Below are positions 43,222 to 51,049 of a stretch of DNA of 57,516 nucleotides, in pieces. Position numbers and translations under genes: made by a program. The notes beneath the pieces were generated by a model. That model ran no database searches. It was not told the DNA's origin and worked only from the letters and a program-made list of their open reading frames with translations. This stretch comes from Acidobacteriota bacterium (lineage in GTDB: Bacteria > Acidobacteriota > Thermoanaerobaculia > Gp7-AA8). The stretch spans positions 1-57,516 of the forward strand of contig JACPDH010000009.1 in assembly GCA_016184115.1 (NCBI GenBank), written 5' to 3'. Within the stretch, counting starts at the first letter, position 1, and every line of letters starts with the position of its first letter.

Positions 43222-44883
43222 ATGTCAAACGCGACGACATTGAGAATCGAAGACCGGCTTGGCGCATTCATCGCCGAGCTAGTCAGCGAGACCAACGGCC
43301 TTTCGATTCACGACACGTTGGCGCTCGCCTGCCAGTCGCAAGCGGCCACGACCGACGCGGAGCTCGGCCGGCTCGTTGAAGAGTTCCGCGCGCTGCTCGC
43401 CAACTTCCGCGTCGATGCCGCACCGATCGAGCAGCTACTTGCGCATCCATTCTCTCTCGCGCTCGAACAGTTCCTTCGGGGATTTCCGCTCCCATATCGC
43501 GAAGAGCACATCCACCTCACCGGTTCGCTCGCGCCCGAGTTCCTCTTCCCCAGAATCCAGGCGTTGCTTGACGGTCCAGCTGGTGACGTGTGTGCGAACA
43601 AGATCCGGGAAGTCTACGGACCTGACAGCGTTCCGATACGGACTGTCGCGGACGTCGAGCGCCTGGTGCGCCTCGGCGAGCACGACCGCTTCGACCGCTA
43701 TCTGCGTATACTTTACCTTCCCAAGCTCCTTCTCACCTCACGTGAGGCCCACCGCGACGCGGCACACCACATTGCGTCACGGCTCTGGCGCCAGTCGAAC
43801 GTCGGCGCGGTGAGGCTGAAGTTCACGCTCTTTCGAAACACGACCGATCCAGCAGAACAGGTGCCAGGCATCGAGTCGCTCTCGATCGACGACGTCGTCC
43901 TTGGCCTCTACGAAGGGTTTCGCGCGTTTCAGCGCGAAGTCCCGACATTCGAGTTCATCCTATCCCCCTGCTTTCGCAAGGAGCCGGGGTTCTATGACTC
44001 AGCGCGATTCCCATCGCGCCGCGCACACTTCGAGGACCAGGTGCGGCAGATCATCGACCTCCTGGAAAGCAATCCCGAGCTGCGCGGCCATCTCACCGAG
44101 GTCGACACCGTCGGCAACGAACGAGGCTTCTACCGCAAGGCGCATTTTCAGGAGCTCCGCGTCGGACTCCGAAAGCTGCAGGCGTACGGTTTCCAGGTCC
44201 GGAGCCATCATGGCGAAACCTGGGGCTCACTCCGGCAAGGAATCCAATCGGTCGACAACGCGATGAATATCTGGCATGTCGACGCGGTCGAGCACGGACT
44301 CGCCCTCGGCACCAACCCCAACTACTACTTCCAGCGGCTTACACAGCGGGCGCTGCAGGCGAACGCCGAGAACCGGGCAATCACTCCCGGAACGCTCGAC
44401 GCGAGTGAGATCTCTGAGCTCGACTGGAACGGCCGCGATGACATTGCGAAGAAACTGTCCGTAGGCCAGCACCTCTCGCCTGCGGAGCGTACGAAGTTCA
44501 TCAAAGCGAAGTTCCACACCGCGAGCGAGGTCGAGCACTACCAGCATGACGTACTCAACAGGATGATCGACAAGGGAGTGTCGATCATCGCGCTTCCGTC
44601 GTCCAACAAGCGCCTAACTGGAGCCTTCGAAGACTACAAGGACCACCCATTCTCCTGGTGGGAGAAAAAGGGACTCAAACTCGGCGTCGGCACCGACAAC
44701 GACGTCACGCTCGGTACGAGCTACCTTCGAGAAATGCTGATCCTTCTTTACACCGATCCCCTCGATCTCAAGCTGACGAAACTACTGCTCGTGACGACCG
44801 GTGAAACTCGGAGGTCGTACATCAGCCACCTGCTGTGGCAAATGAGGAAAAAACTTGCCGGGGAGGGAGCACTAAAACAATGA
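43222..44883 (+). CDS. Adenosine-deaminase-like metal hydrolase, enlarged
   Basis: A 553-residue TIM-barrel hydrolase related to adenosine deaminase. The metal and catalytic motifs occur in order: HIHLTGS (H96, H98), SHHGET (H329, E331), VDAVEHG (H357), LPSSN (458-461) and GTDND (D491, D493). It is about 200 residues longer than a bacterial ADA: the N-terminal 90 residues are extra, and about 100 residues separate the HG and SSN motifs. Deamination of adenosine or another purine is plausible, but the enlarged lid may change the substrate. The ATG at 43222 fits; a long in-frame upstream extension crosses two other genes antisense. Confidence 0.8.
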   Translation: MSNATTLRIEDRLGAFIAELVSETNGLSIHDTLALACQSQAATTDAELGRLVEEFRALLANFRVDAAPIEQLLAHPFSLALEQFLRGFPLPYREEHIHLTGSLAPEFLFPRIQALLDGPAGDVCANKIREVYGPDSVPIRTVADVERLVRLGEHDRFDRYLRILYLPKLLLTSREAHRDAAHHIASRLWRQSNVGAVRLKFTLFRNTTDPAEQVPGIESLSIDDVVLGLYEGFRAFQREVPTFEFILSPCFRKEPGFYDSARFPSRRAHFEDQVRQIIDLLESNPELRGHLTEVDTVGNERGFYRKAHFQELRVGLRKLQAYGFQVRSHHGETWGSLRQGIQSVDNAMNIWHVDAVEHGLALGTNPNYYFQRLTQRALQANAENRAITPGTLDASEISELDWNGRDDIAKKLSVGQHLSPAERTKFIKAKFHTASEVEHYQHDVLNRMIDKGVSIIALPSSNKRLTGAFEDYKDHPFSWWEKKGLKLGVGTDNDVTLGTSYLREMLILLYTDPLDLKLTKLLLVTTGETRRSYISHLLWQMRKKLAGEGALKQ

Positions 44884-44888
44884 GCGCA

Positions 44889-44983
44889 GAACGCAGAATG
44901 CAGAACGGAAGAATGTAGAAAAGGAGCTCGCCCACGATCTCTCTTTCTACATTCTTCCGTTCTGCATTTTGCGTTCTGCATTC
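44889..44983. repeat. Inverted repeat with 7-nt phased arms (heptad locus 2)
   Basis: The left arm has GAA at 44889, 44896, 44903, 44911 and 44918 (steps 7, 7, 8, 7). The right arm has TTC at 44945, 44952, 44960, TTT at 44967, then TTC at 44974 and 44981 (steps 7, 8, 7, 7, 7). The arms are nearly perfect reverse complements, giving a hairpin of about 35 bp. The 8-nt step occurs at the same place in both arms. It starts just past the ADA-like stop. Confidence 0.7.
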
Positions 44984-45004
44984 GAAGTGTTGATTCTCAC
45001 CCTC

Positions 45005-45039
45005 CGCAAACACAAAACGCGCGCCCCGAAGGGCGCGCG
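45005..45039 (-). terminator. Terminator of guaB
   Basis: CGCGCGCCC/GGGCGCGCG stem (45018-45026 and 45031-45039) around a CGAA loop. On the minus strand it is followed by TTTTGTGTTT. It lies 38 bp past the guaB stop and reads as a factor-independent terminator. Confidence 0.7.
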
Positions 45040-45076
45040 CAACTTTCAGTTTGCCTCACTCGTTTCGCGTTTCGCG

Positions 45077-46627
45077 TTATTCCGACTCCATCCGGTAGTT
45101 CGGCGCTTCCTTCGTGATGATGACGTCGTGCGCGTGGCTCTCGCGCAGACCCGCCGCGGAGATTCTGACGAATCGTGCGATCGTGCGAAGCTCCTGAATC
45201 GTCTTCGAGCCGCTGAGGCCCATACCGGAACGCAGTCCGCCGACCATCTGAGGCACCATCGCCGAGAGCGAGCCCTTGTACGGGACTTTCCCCTCGATTC
45301 CCTCGGGCACGAGCTTCCCCTCTTCCGTCTCGTCTTCCTGGAAGTAGCGGTCTTTCGAACCAGCCTGCATCGCGCCGATCGAGCCCATGCCGCGGTACGA
45401 CTTGAAGGTACGCCCCTGGTAGAGGATCGTTTCGCCGGGAGCCTCATCGGTTCCGGCGAAGAGCGATCCGATCATCACACTGCTCGCTCCGGCAGCGATC
45501 GCCTTCGTAATGTCGCCCGAAAACTTGATGCCGCCATCGGAAACGATCGGGATGTCGTGCTCGTCGCCCGCGCGCGCGCACTCCATGACTGCCGTCACCT
45601 GAGGCACACCCGCGCCGGCGACGACACGCGTCGTGCAGATCGAGCCTGGCCCGATCCCGACCTTCACGCCATCGACGCCGAGCCGGATCAGATCCATCGT
45701 CGCGTCGTACGTCGCGACGTTACCCGCGATCAACGCAGTGTCGGGGAAGTACCGCTTGAACTGGCGGATCATGTCCATCACGCCTTCGGAGTGTGCGTGG
45801 GAGGAGTCGATGAAAACAACGTCGACCTTTGCGGCGATCAACGCGCGCGCGCGATCGAGACTCTCCTTGCCTACGCCGATCGCGGCGCCGCAGCGGAGGC
45901 GTCCCAGCGGATCCTTCGACGCGCTCGGGTAACGACGCGCCTTCTGAATGTCCTTCACCGTGATCAGCCCCTTCAGATCTCCGTTGGCGTCGACGACGAG
46001 GAGTTTCTCAATCCGGTGCGTGTGGAGCACCTCGCGCGCCTGCTCGAGCGTCGTGCCGACCGGAACCGTCACGAGGCCGTCCTTCGTCATCCGCTCGGAG
46101 ATCGGGAGGTCGAATCGAGTCTCGAATCGAAGATCGCGGTTCGTCAGAATGCCGACGAGCCGTCCGTTTTCGTCGGTCACCGGCACACCCGAGATCTTGT
46201 ACTTCTCCATCACCTGCAGCGCTTCGGAAATCCGCTGCCACGGGCGCATCGTCACCGGATCGACGATCATGCCAGCCTCGGAACGCTTGACCTTGTCGAC
46301 CTCCTCCGCCTGTTGATCGATCGTCATGTTCTTATGAATGACGCCAATGCCCCCCTGCTGCGCCATGGCGATGGCGAGCCTCGCCTCGGTAACCGTGTCC
46401 ATGGCGGCAGAGAGGATCGGGATGTTAAGCCGGATGTCGCGCGTCAGGCGCGTCGAGGTGTCGACGAAGTTCGGGTGCACGTCCGATTTGCCGGGGACGA
46501 GAAGCACGTCGTCGAACGTGAGCGCCATCGGCGGCTCGGCGAGACGGTTCGCTCCCATGGGTCGCGAACCCGACTCGGCCGGCTCCACGCTGCTGATGAT
46601 GGATAGATCTTCCCTGACGTCGCTCAT
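45077..46627 (-). CDS. guaB: IMP dehydrogenase
   Basis: Oxidises IMP to XMP with NAD+, the committed step of GMP synthesis. With the ATG at 46627 it has 516 residues, about 28 more than usual because of an N-terminal extension before [12 protein letters not shown]. The TIM barrel is interrupted by two CBS motifs (about 120-240, from [12 protein letters not shown]). The active-site loop [13 protein letters not shown] (catalytic Cys) and the flap region ([28 protein letters not shown]) are intact. Internal ATGs nearer the conserved start are possible alternatives. It stands alone with its own terminator. Confidence 0.96.
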   Translation of the reverse strand: MSDVREDLSIISSVEPAESGSRPMGANRLAEPPMALTFDDVLLVPGKSDVHPNFVDTSTRLTRDIRLNIPILSAAMDTVTEARLAIAMAQQGGIGVIHKNMTIDQQAEEVDKVKRSEAGMIVDPVTMRPWQRISEALQVMEKYKISGVPVTDENGRLVGILTNRDLRFETRFDLPISERMTKDGLVTVPVGTTLEQAREVLHTHRIEKLLVVDANGDLKGLITVKDIQKARRYPSASKDPLGRLRCGAAIGVGKESLDRARALIAAKVDVVFIDSSHAHSEGVMDMIRQFKRYFPDTALIAGNVATYDATMDLIRLGVDGVKVGIGPGSICTTRVVAGAGVPQVTAVMECARAGDEHDIPIVSDGGIKFSGDITKAIAAGASSVMIGSLFAGTDEAPGETILYQGRTFKSYRGMGSIGAMQAGSKDRYFQEDETEEGKLVPEGIEGKVPYKGSLSAMVPQMVGGLRSGMGLSGSKTIQELRTIARFVRISAAGLRESHAHDVIITKEAPNYRMESE

Positions 46628-46852
46628 GGCGTCCCCCGTAAGAAGCTGCATTCTAGAACACGACTAGCGCTCAATGCGATTTCGTGTGGCGCTCCGCATG
46701 CTCCGCGATCCCAACCGGCTTGGCCGGCGCAGAGAGTCCGAAGGGAATCCGGAAATGACAGACTGGCTCGCTGGCGCTCGTGCCTCGCCCGTCGCAGATT
46801 GCGCGAGGCAATTCTCGCCCCGCGCCTCTTCGATCAAGTTCTGAATTTCCTG

Positions 46853-46886
46853 ACGAATGATCGGAACAAACCCGATCGTCATTCGT
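46853..46886. promoter_or_regulatory. Imperfect palindrome upstream of the TonB-like gene
   Basis: ACGAATGATCGG (46853-46864) faces CCGATCGTCATTCGT (46872-46886), complementary except for three extra bases in the right half. It lies about 30 bp before the chosen GTG and next to CTTATAGG, a possible -10 region. It could be an operator or a leader hairpin; the evidence is weak. Confidence 0.3.
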
Positions 46887-46915
46887 CTTATAGGTGCGGT
46901 TGCCCTGGTGAACGT

Positions 46916-47872
46916 GTGCACGATCTGCTCGACTACGTAGAAGACAAGCCCCGCCGCGGCGACCTTTCTCTCGGCGTTCTGATCTCCGTCGCCATTCATC
47001 TCACGGCCGTCTCCTTCCTCGTCGCCTATCACTTGAAGGGGCCTGTCGAGAAGCAAGCGCAGCTCCCGGCTCGGTTCGTCGAGCTCGTTCCGAAGCTGCC
47101 ACAGGCGAACCAACGCCAGGAACCGAGCATCACCGACGCGCCTGGGCCGAGGCGGGACAATCCGAGAAGCGACGCGCAGCTCTCGGATGCAGACCGTAAG
47201 GCGAGCAGGCCGGACGCCATCGAGGGTCCGCGCACTCTCACACCAGGAGACCGCCGCCCCCAGATGCAGGAGGTTCCCCAGCGCGGAACGTCTACCCAGA
47301 ACGATGGACCGTCTCTCGATCCCGAGCAGCAGCGCGCGATGGCAGCGTCGGGCGGCGGTTCACCGGCCACGGAATCGCCCGGAAATGATTCGATCACCGC
47401 GTTTCGTGGCTCGCAGTCGCCCCAGGTCGACTGGAAGGCCGCGATCAAAGACGTCGCGTCACAGCCGAGCTCGCGACGCGGTGCGCCAGTCGGCGACTGG
47501 CGAGCCATGCCTGGCGGCGCGGGAGACGATCTCGGTCACGCCGAGACCGGCCCGATGTCGTTCGAGACCCAGTGGTTCGAGTGGGGAGACTATGCGACCG
47601 GCATGGTCGCCCGCATCCGCTATCACTGGTACAGCAACATGCCGCAGATCATCCGCACGGGATTGCAGGGAATCGTGACGATTCGATTCACGATCCAGCG
47701 CAACGGCACGATCACCGACGTCGAGATCATCTCGAGCTCTGGCGTTCCGCCGTACGACAACGCGGCGAAACGGGCGATCGAGCTCGCGTCTCCCCTCGCT
47801 CCCCTTCCCGCGAACTTTCCTAAACCGAGCGAGCGCGTCACCGCACGGTTCTTCTATAACTCGCGGCCCTGA
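46916..47872 (+). CDS. TonB-like energy-transducer protein
   Basis: A 318-residue inner-membrane-anchored protein. One TM helix (about 18-40, LGVLISVAIHLTAVSFLVAYHL) is followed by a long Pro/Gln/Asp-rich periplasmic linker and a C-terminal TonB domain (about 240-318) with QGIVTIRFTIQRNGTITDVEI and AAKRAIELASPLAPLPANF. Such proteins link the proton gradient to outer-membrane receptors, but no ExbB/ExbD or receptor is near, so another structural role is possible. The GTG at 46916 is chosen because the longer frame (from 46799) codes for a Cys/Arg-rich stretch unlike TonB. Confidence 0.8.
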   Translation: MHDLLDYVEDKPRRGDLSLGVLISVAIHLTAVSFLVAYHLKGPVEKQAQLPARFVELVPKLPQANQRQEPSITDAPGPRRDNPRSDAQLSDADRKASRPDAIEGPRTLTPGDRRPQMQEVPQRGTSTQNDGPSLDPEQQRAMAASGGGSPATESPGNDSITAFRGSQSPQVDWKAAIKDVASQPSSRRGAPVGDWRAMPGGAGDDLGHAETGPMSFETQWFEWGDYATGMVARIRYHWYSNMPQIIRTGLQGIVTIRFTIQRNGTITDVEIISSSGVPPYDNAAKRAIELASPLAPLPANFPKPSERVTARFFYNSRP

Positions 47873-48015
47873 TCTCGCGCGCAACTCCGAGCGATGGTTT
47901 GCCTCCAGATGCCCGAGCAGTCGGCGGAATCGCGGGACACTCACTAAAGTTACAGAGAGCACAGCAGTTATTGCGTTAGTATTTCAGTACTGGGAAGTGT
48001 GTCACGACCACATTC

Positions 48016-48189
48016 ATGACTCGGCGAAACGACAGCACTCAAGACGAATCCCCCACGCGAAAGCGCTGGGATACACCCCGAATCCTTTCGCGTGAGACGA
48101 TCGAGGCGGTCGCAGGCGTCTGCAGCCCTTCGCCACCTGCAAAGTCGACTCCCGCAGATGCTTCCTGCACGTCGATCATCTCGTCCTGA
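48016..48189 (+). CDS. Candidate RiPP precursor peptide (57 residues)
   Basis: A short frame from ATG 48016 to TGA 48189. Residues 1-16 are polar; then comes RKRWDTPRI (15-23), which has the aromatic-x-x-Pro-x-aliphatic pattern (YxxPxL/I) by which PqqD-type domains recognise leader peptides. A helical part with E30 and AVAGVC (31-36) follows. The presumed core from C36 holds two cysteines (C36, C51), many Ser/Thr/Pro residues (CSPSPPAK) and a Ser-Ser end. It converges on the radical SAM gene, overlapping it by 14 bp, 143 bp after the TonB-like gene. GGGAAG lies about 20 bp upstream, rather far for a ribosome site. The peptide is predicted from pattern and position; homologues were not checked. 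Confidence 0.55.
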   Translation: MTRRNDSTQDESPTRKRWDTPRILSRETIEAVAGVCSPSPPAKSTPADASCTSIISS

Positions 48190-49273
48190 CGGCCGGCTCT
48201 TCGTCGCCGCGAGCGGCTGCGGAATGCGTGGCACCGAGAATCGTCTCTCCTCTCGCCCGTTGGTCGTCCGTAATTGAATCAGGGCGACCGGTCCGATTGA
48301 CACTGAGGCCCGGGCAGTACGACAGTACGCGGCCCAGCTCCCCTTCGGCATCGAGCATCCGCTTTACGTGCACGGTCGCGGTTCTCACGCCGCGAAGCGC
48401 CTCGGACCCGCTCCAGATCTCACGGATCGATGCGCGGTGGAGATTGCCGGCAGGAACGCGCCAGGCGACGCAAGGATAGACATTACCGTACGGGTCGACG
48501 GCGACATTCGACGAACCGGCCCCGCAGTGCTTCTCCTCCGGGGCAGGGATTCTCTCCGCATCTTCGGCGGCGCGCTCGAGGTCGGGAATCGCCTCTCCTC
48601 GCGCGCGCGCGCGCGCAAACTGGTGCCGCACCAAACCGGCCACGCCGTCGGGAGAAGGGGCTACGTTAAGCGGCTCCATGTCGCCGTTGTCGCGCGGCGT
48701 GACACTCGTGTCGAATTGGATTGGCGCCTGAAGCGAGTCGGCAATCGCGTACATCTCCTCGACCTCCCCTTCGTTCCAGAGGGTCAGCGTCGAGTTGATC
48801 CGGAAACGCAGGCCGAGCTCGCGAAAGCCGCGCAGATTCTCGAGCAGCCTGTCGAACGACCCTGGAACGCGCGTCTGCCGTTCATGCGTCGCAGCGCACG
48901 CGCCGTGCAGGCTCACCTCGACGAGGAATGGATCGACCTCGTCGCGAAGCCTTCTCGCGATTTCGCCTCGAAGCGCGTGGCCGTTCGACTTGACCCTCAC
49001 GACGAAGCCGCGTTCACGTGCGGCGCTTCCGATTGCAAAGAAGTCGGGGTGCGCGAGCGGTTCCCCCCCCGAAAGCGTCAGGTTCATCACCTGCATCGCC
49101 TCGAGATCGTCGAAGAACCGGAGATAGTCCGCAAGCCGCATCGAGCGCCCGGTCAGCGCGAGATCGTTGTAACAGAAGAAACAGTCGAGATTGCAGCGGT
49201 ACGTCAGTTCGACGAGGACCGAGAAGAGTACATTGTCGCGCCAGATCCGGCTGACGACGTCGCGGAACGTCAT
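48176..49273 (-). CDS. Radical SAM enzyme with SPASM-like C-terminus
   Basis: A 365-residue enzyme that cleaves SAM to a radical for peptide modification. The cluster motif CNLDCFFC gives C27, C31 and C34, and LSGGEP is at 68-73. The C-terminal part carries C250, C268 (CGAGSSNVAVDPYGNVYPC) and C320 (YCPG). That is fewer than the seven cysteines of a full SPASM, so it is closer to a twitch-like auxiliary cluster. The ATG overlaps the PqqD-type stop by ATGA. With that partner it is best read as a RiPP maturase; whether it makes a thioether, C-C link or epimer cannot be told. Confidence 0.88.
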   Translation of the reverse strand: MTFRDVVSRIWRDNVLFSVLVELTYRCNLDCFFCYNDLALTGRSMRLADYLRFFDDLEAMQVMNLTLSGGEPLAHPDFFAIGSAARERGFVVRVKSNGHALRGEIARRLRDEVDPFLVEVSLHGACAATHERQTRVPGSFDRLLENLRGFRELGLRFRINSTLTLWNEGEVEEMYAIADSLQAPIQFDTSVTPRDNGDMEPLNVAPSPDGVAGLVRHQFARARARGEAIPDLERAAEDAERIPAPEEKHCGAGSSNVAVDPYGNVYPCVAWRVPAGNLHRASIREIWSGSEALRGVRTATVHVKRMLDAEGELGRVLSYCPGLSVNRTGRPDSITDDQRARGETILGATHSAAARGDEEPAVRTR

Positions 49274-49557
49274 CGTCCCTCGGCAGGCTCGACCAGCCCT
49301 GCCTCCTCCAATTCACCCACAAACTGAAGCACGTCCGCCCGCAAGGTCTGCGCTTCAGAGTCGAACTCCGAGCCGAGAGCCGCGACAACCTCGGCGAGAC
49401 TTCTTGAACCGTCGAGGAGTTCGAGAATCCGCCCTCCGAACTCGTTGAGAACGAGAACTTCCCCCGCCTGTTGCCGGATCACGACCGACTCGTGTTGAAC
49501 CCGCCGGAATCGCACGTCGGAACGCCGACGTAGAACGCTGTCAGTAAGGGTGCTCAT
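49270..49557 (-). CDS. PqqD-type RiPP recognition element protein
   Basis: A 95-residue protein of the PqqD family, which binds leader peptides and presents them to modifying enzymes. The fold is visible in RFRRVQHESVVIRQQAGEVLVLNEFGGRILELLDG, with a winged-helix pattern of three strands then helices, and LADVV-like SLAEVVAALGSEF near residue 60. It starts at ATG 49557, overlapping the kinase-like stop by ATGA, and ends overlapping the radical SAM start by ATGA. Its natural substrate is proposed to be the WDTPRI-bearing peptide at 48016-48189. Confidence 0.88.
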   Translation of the reverse strand: MSTLTDSVLRRRSDVRFRRVQHESVVIRQQAGEVLVLNEFGGRILELLDGSRSLAEVVAALGSEFDSEAQTLRADVLQFVGELEEAGLVEPAEGR

Positions 49558-50465
49558 AACGATTCGATTATAGGCCAGAGACCCTCGTCCCTCCGGAATG
49601 TGAGCGTCCACGCCGGGACGTCACTGACGAGTCTGAGCAGCGTGTCCTCGAGCGCGCTGACGCGGTTCGCATCGGCGTTGACGAACGGAGCAGACGAGAG
49701 AAGCAGCGAGAAGCACTCGCCCTGCAGCAGCGGGGCGAGCGCGTGATCGGGGCCTTTACGCAACCGCACGATCGCAGCGAGCGGAAACTCATTCCGACAT
49801 GCCGTCGACTGAAAGTCTCCCGCGAACGGCATCCGAATCGCCTGCCATCCACGCTCGCCACGCGACACGACGTTCAAATCGTCGCTGAGTACTTCGTGTC
49901 CACGCGCCGCTGCGAGCGAGGCAATCGTCGACTTCCCCGCGCCGGAGTGGCCGACGAACAGCACGCACTTGCCGGCAACCGAAACACCGGATGAGTGAAT
50001 GAGCGCCGCACCCGACGCTGCGATCCGATGCGCTGCGGCAACGCGCAGGAAGTTCTCGATGACGCCGATGAAGTGACTTTGCCGGCCCTCGGAGGTCCAG
50101 ACCGCACCTCCAGTGCCTGAGTCGAAGCCGATACGAGCCATGAAATCGAGCCCCGCAACGCGCAACCCCGCGGGCGTCGATTCGAGCTCGAGCGAATACT
50201 CCCATTGGGGATGGGGCACGCCGAGGAAATCGGACGAATCAGACGCGAAGAGCTCCGATTCGAACGACGCGACAATCGACGGCTCCGCCTGATACCCGTC
50301 GTACCGCTCCGCCATCGCCGCGTACTGCTCGGGCGATAGGCCGTTGACGCGATACGGTCCACCGGGCAGGTCGACGACGAACGACGCATCACCCCATCGC
50401 TCCCCACCGGCACGGGCGGGAAACAGGTCGGGATATCGAAGAAACTGCGCGCCAAACGTGGTCAT
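49554..50465 (-). CDS. HprK-like kinase (peptide-kinase type)
   Basis: A 303-residue protein related to HPr kinase. The C-terminal half has the P-loop GHSGAGKST (about 170-178) and the acidic LSDDLNVVSRG, followed by an MPFAGDF strand; the N-terminal half is unlike HPr kinase and is specific to this group. There is no HPr or PTS component in the window, so carbon control is unlikely. In some lasso-peptide clusters relatives phosphorylate a C-terminal serine of the precursor. The Ser-Ser end of the nearby peptide makes that idea testable. Overlaps both neighbours by ATGA. Confidence 0.82.
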   Translation of the reverse strand: MTTFGAQFLRYPDLFPARAGGERWGDASFVVDLPGGPYRVNGLSPEQYAAMAERYDGYQAEPSIVASFESELFASDSSDFLGVPHPQWEYSLELESTPAGLRVAGLDFMARIGFDSGTGGAVWTSEGRQSHFIGVIENFLRVAAAHRIAASGAALIHSSGVSVAGKCVLFVGHSGAGKSTIASLAAARGHEVLSDDLNVVSRGERGWQAIRMPFAGDFQSTACRNEFPLAAIVRLRKGPDHALAPLLQGECFSLLLSSAPFVNADANRVSALEDTLLRLVSDVPAWTLTFRRDEGLWPIIESL

Positions 50466-50854
50466 CGCTTCGTCAACCTGCCAAGGATGAGCGCGACGAA
50501 GGCGCACGCCGCACGCATGCGCTCGAGAACCGAAACAGGGGTGTCGATCCGTCCGACGACATGGCTTATCGGAATGACCCCATCATGGTGCGTACAGCGG
50601 TCTCCGCGAGTCACCAGACCGATCGCCCCCTCGCGAATCACCCATCCGAGAAGCCGGTGAGCGACGAGGCACGTGTTGTCGCGGAAGACGATCACATCTC
50701 CAGGGAGGACAAGGCGGGATCGCCGCACTTCAAGTCGCTCACCTTCTCCTATCGCGGGAGACATGCAGCCACCCCTGATTCGAATCGTCACGGAGTCTTC
50801 GGCGGCGCCGTCGGCGGCGAGCTCGAAGAGAGCGTCGAAACGGTCGCGATTCAT
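50462..50854 (-). CDS. S24/S26-type peptidase with Ser-His arrangement
   Basis: A 130-residue protein with a signal-peptidase-like catalytic fold. RGGCMSPAIGEGERLEV holds the nucleophile S32 of the SxxP-type motif. GDVIVF is at 52-57, and AHRLLG (65-70) puts H66 where ER/archaeal-type signal peptidases have the catalytic histidine and bacterial LepB has lysine; VTRGD (81-85) supplies an Asp. A hydrophobic C-terminal stretch (113-125) may anchor it. The ATG at 50854 is chosen for GGAGGT ten bases upstream, because a GTG at 50866 overlaps that site. First gene of the operon; it may remove the leader of the peptide. Confidence 0.78.
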   Translation of the reverse strand: MNRDRFDALFELAADGAAEDSVTIRIRGGCMSPAIGEGERLEVRRSRLVLPGDVIVFRDNTCLVAHRLLGWVIREGAIGLVTRGDRCTHHDGVIPISHVVGRIDTPVSVLERMRAACAFVALILGRLTKR

Positions 50855-51049
50855 CGAGGGTGGCACCTCCGCCGAAACCGAATCGAGGAGAGAATCCTTC
50901 CGCCGAGGATCCTCTAAGCGCTACTACCATCAAAAGTTAGCCGTTTCCCGAAATCGGCAAGAGGCCTACAATGTTACCCGAATCGTCCGAGTAGCCAGCC
51001 CCCGGCGCTCAGTACCGAACGGCCCGGTGTCAACAAGAGGAGTCAACCT

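Noticed and set aside
43222-44883. RADAR-type antiphage adenosine deaminase
   Set aside because: There is no partner ATPase next to it, and neighbouring genes are housekeeping. Domain size also differs from what I know of that system.
44969-46606. 545-codon open frame antisense to guaB
   Set aside because: It lies wholly across a clear IMP dehydrogenase gene and codes for an Arg/Asp/His-rich string with no domain. It is a GC-driven shadow frame.
49554-50465. HPr kinase of carbon catabolite control
   Set aside because: No HPr or PTS gene is in the window, the N-terminal half differs from HprK, and the gene is locked in an operon with peptide-modification genes.
48016-50854. Lasso-peptide cluster
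   Set aside because: The HprK-like and PqqD-type genes fit, but there is no asparagine-synthetase-like cyclase and no transglutaminase-like protease, and a radical SAM enzyme is present instead.
50739-50933. 64-codon minus-strand frame beginning just upstream of the S26-like gene, with a Gly/Ser/Phe-rich start
   Set aside because: I considered it as a second RiPP precursor. Most of it overlaps the peptidase gene in another frame, it turns into an Arg run, and it lacks a YxxP/WxxP leader.
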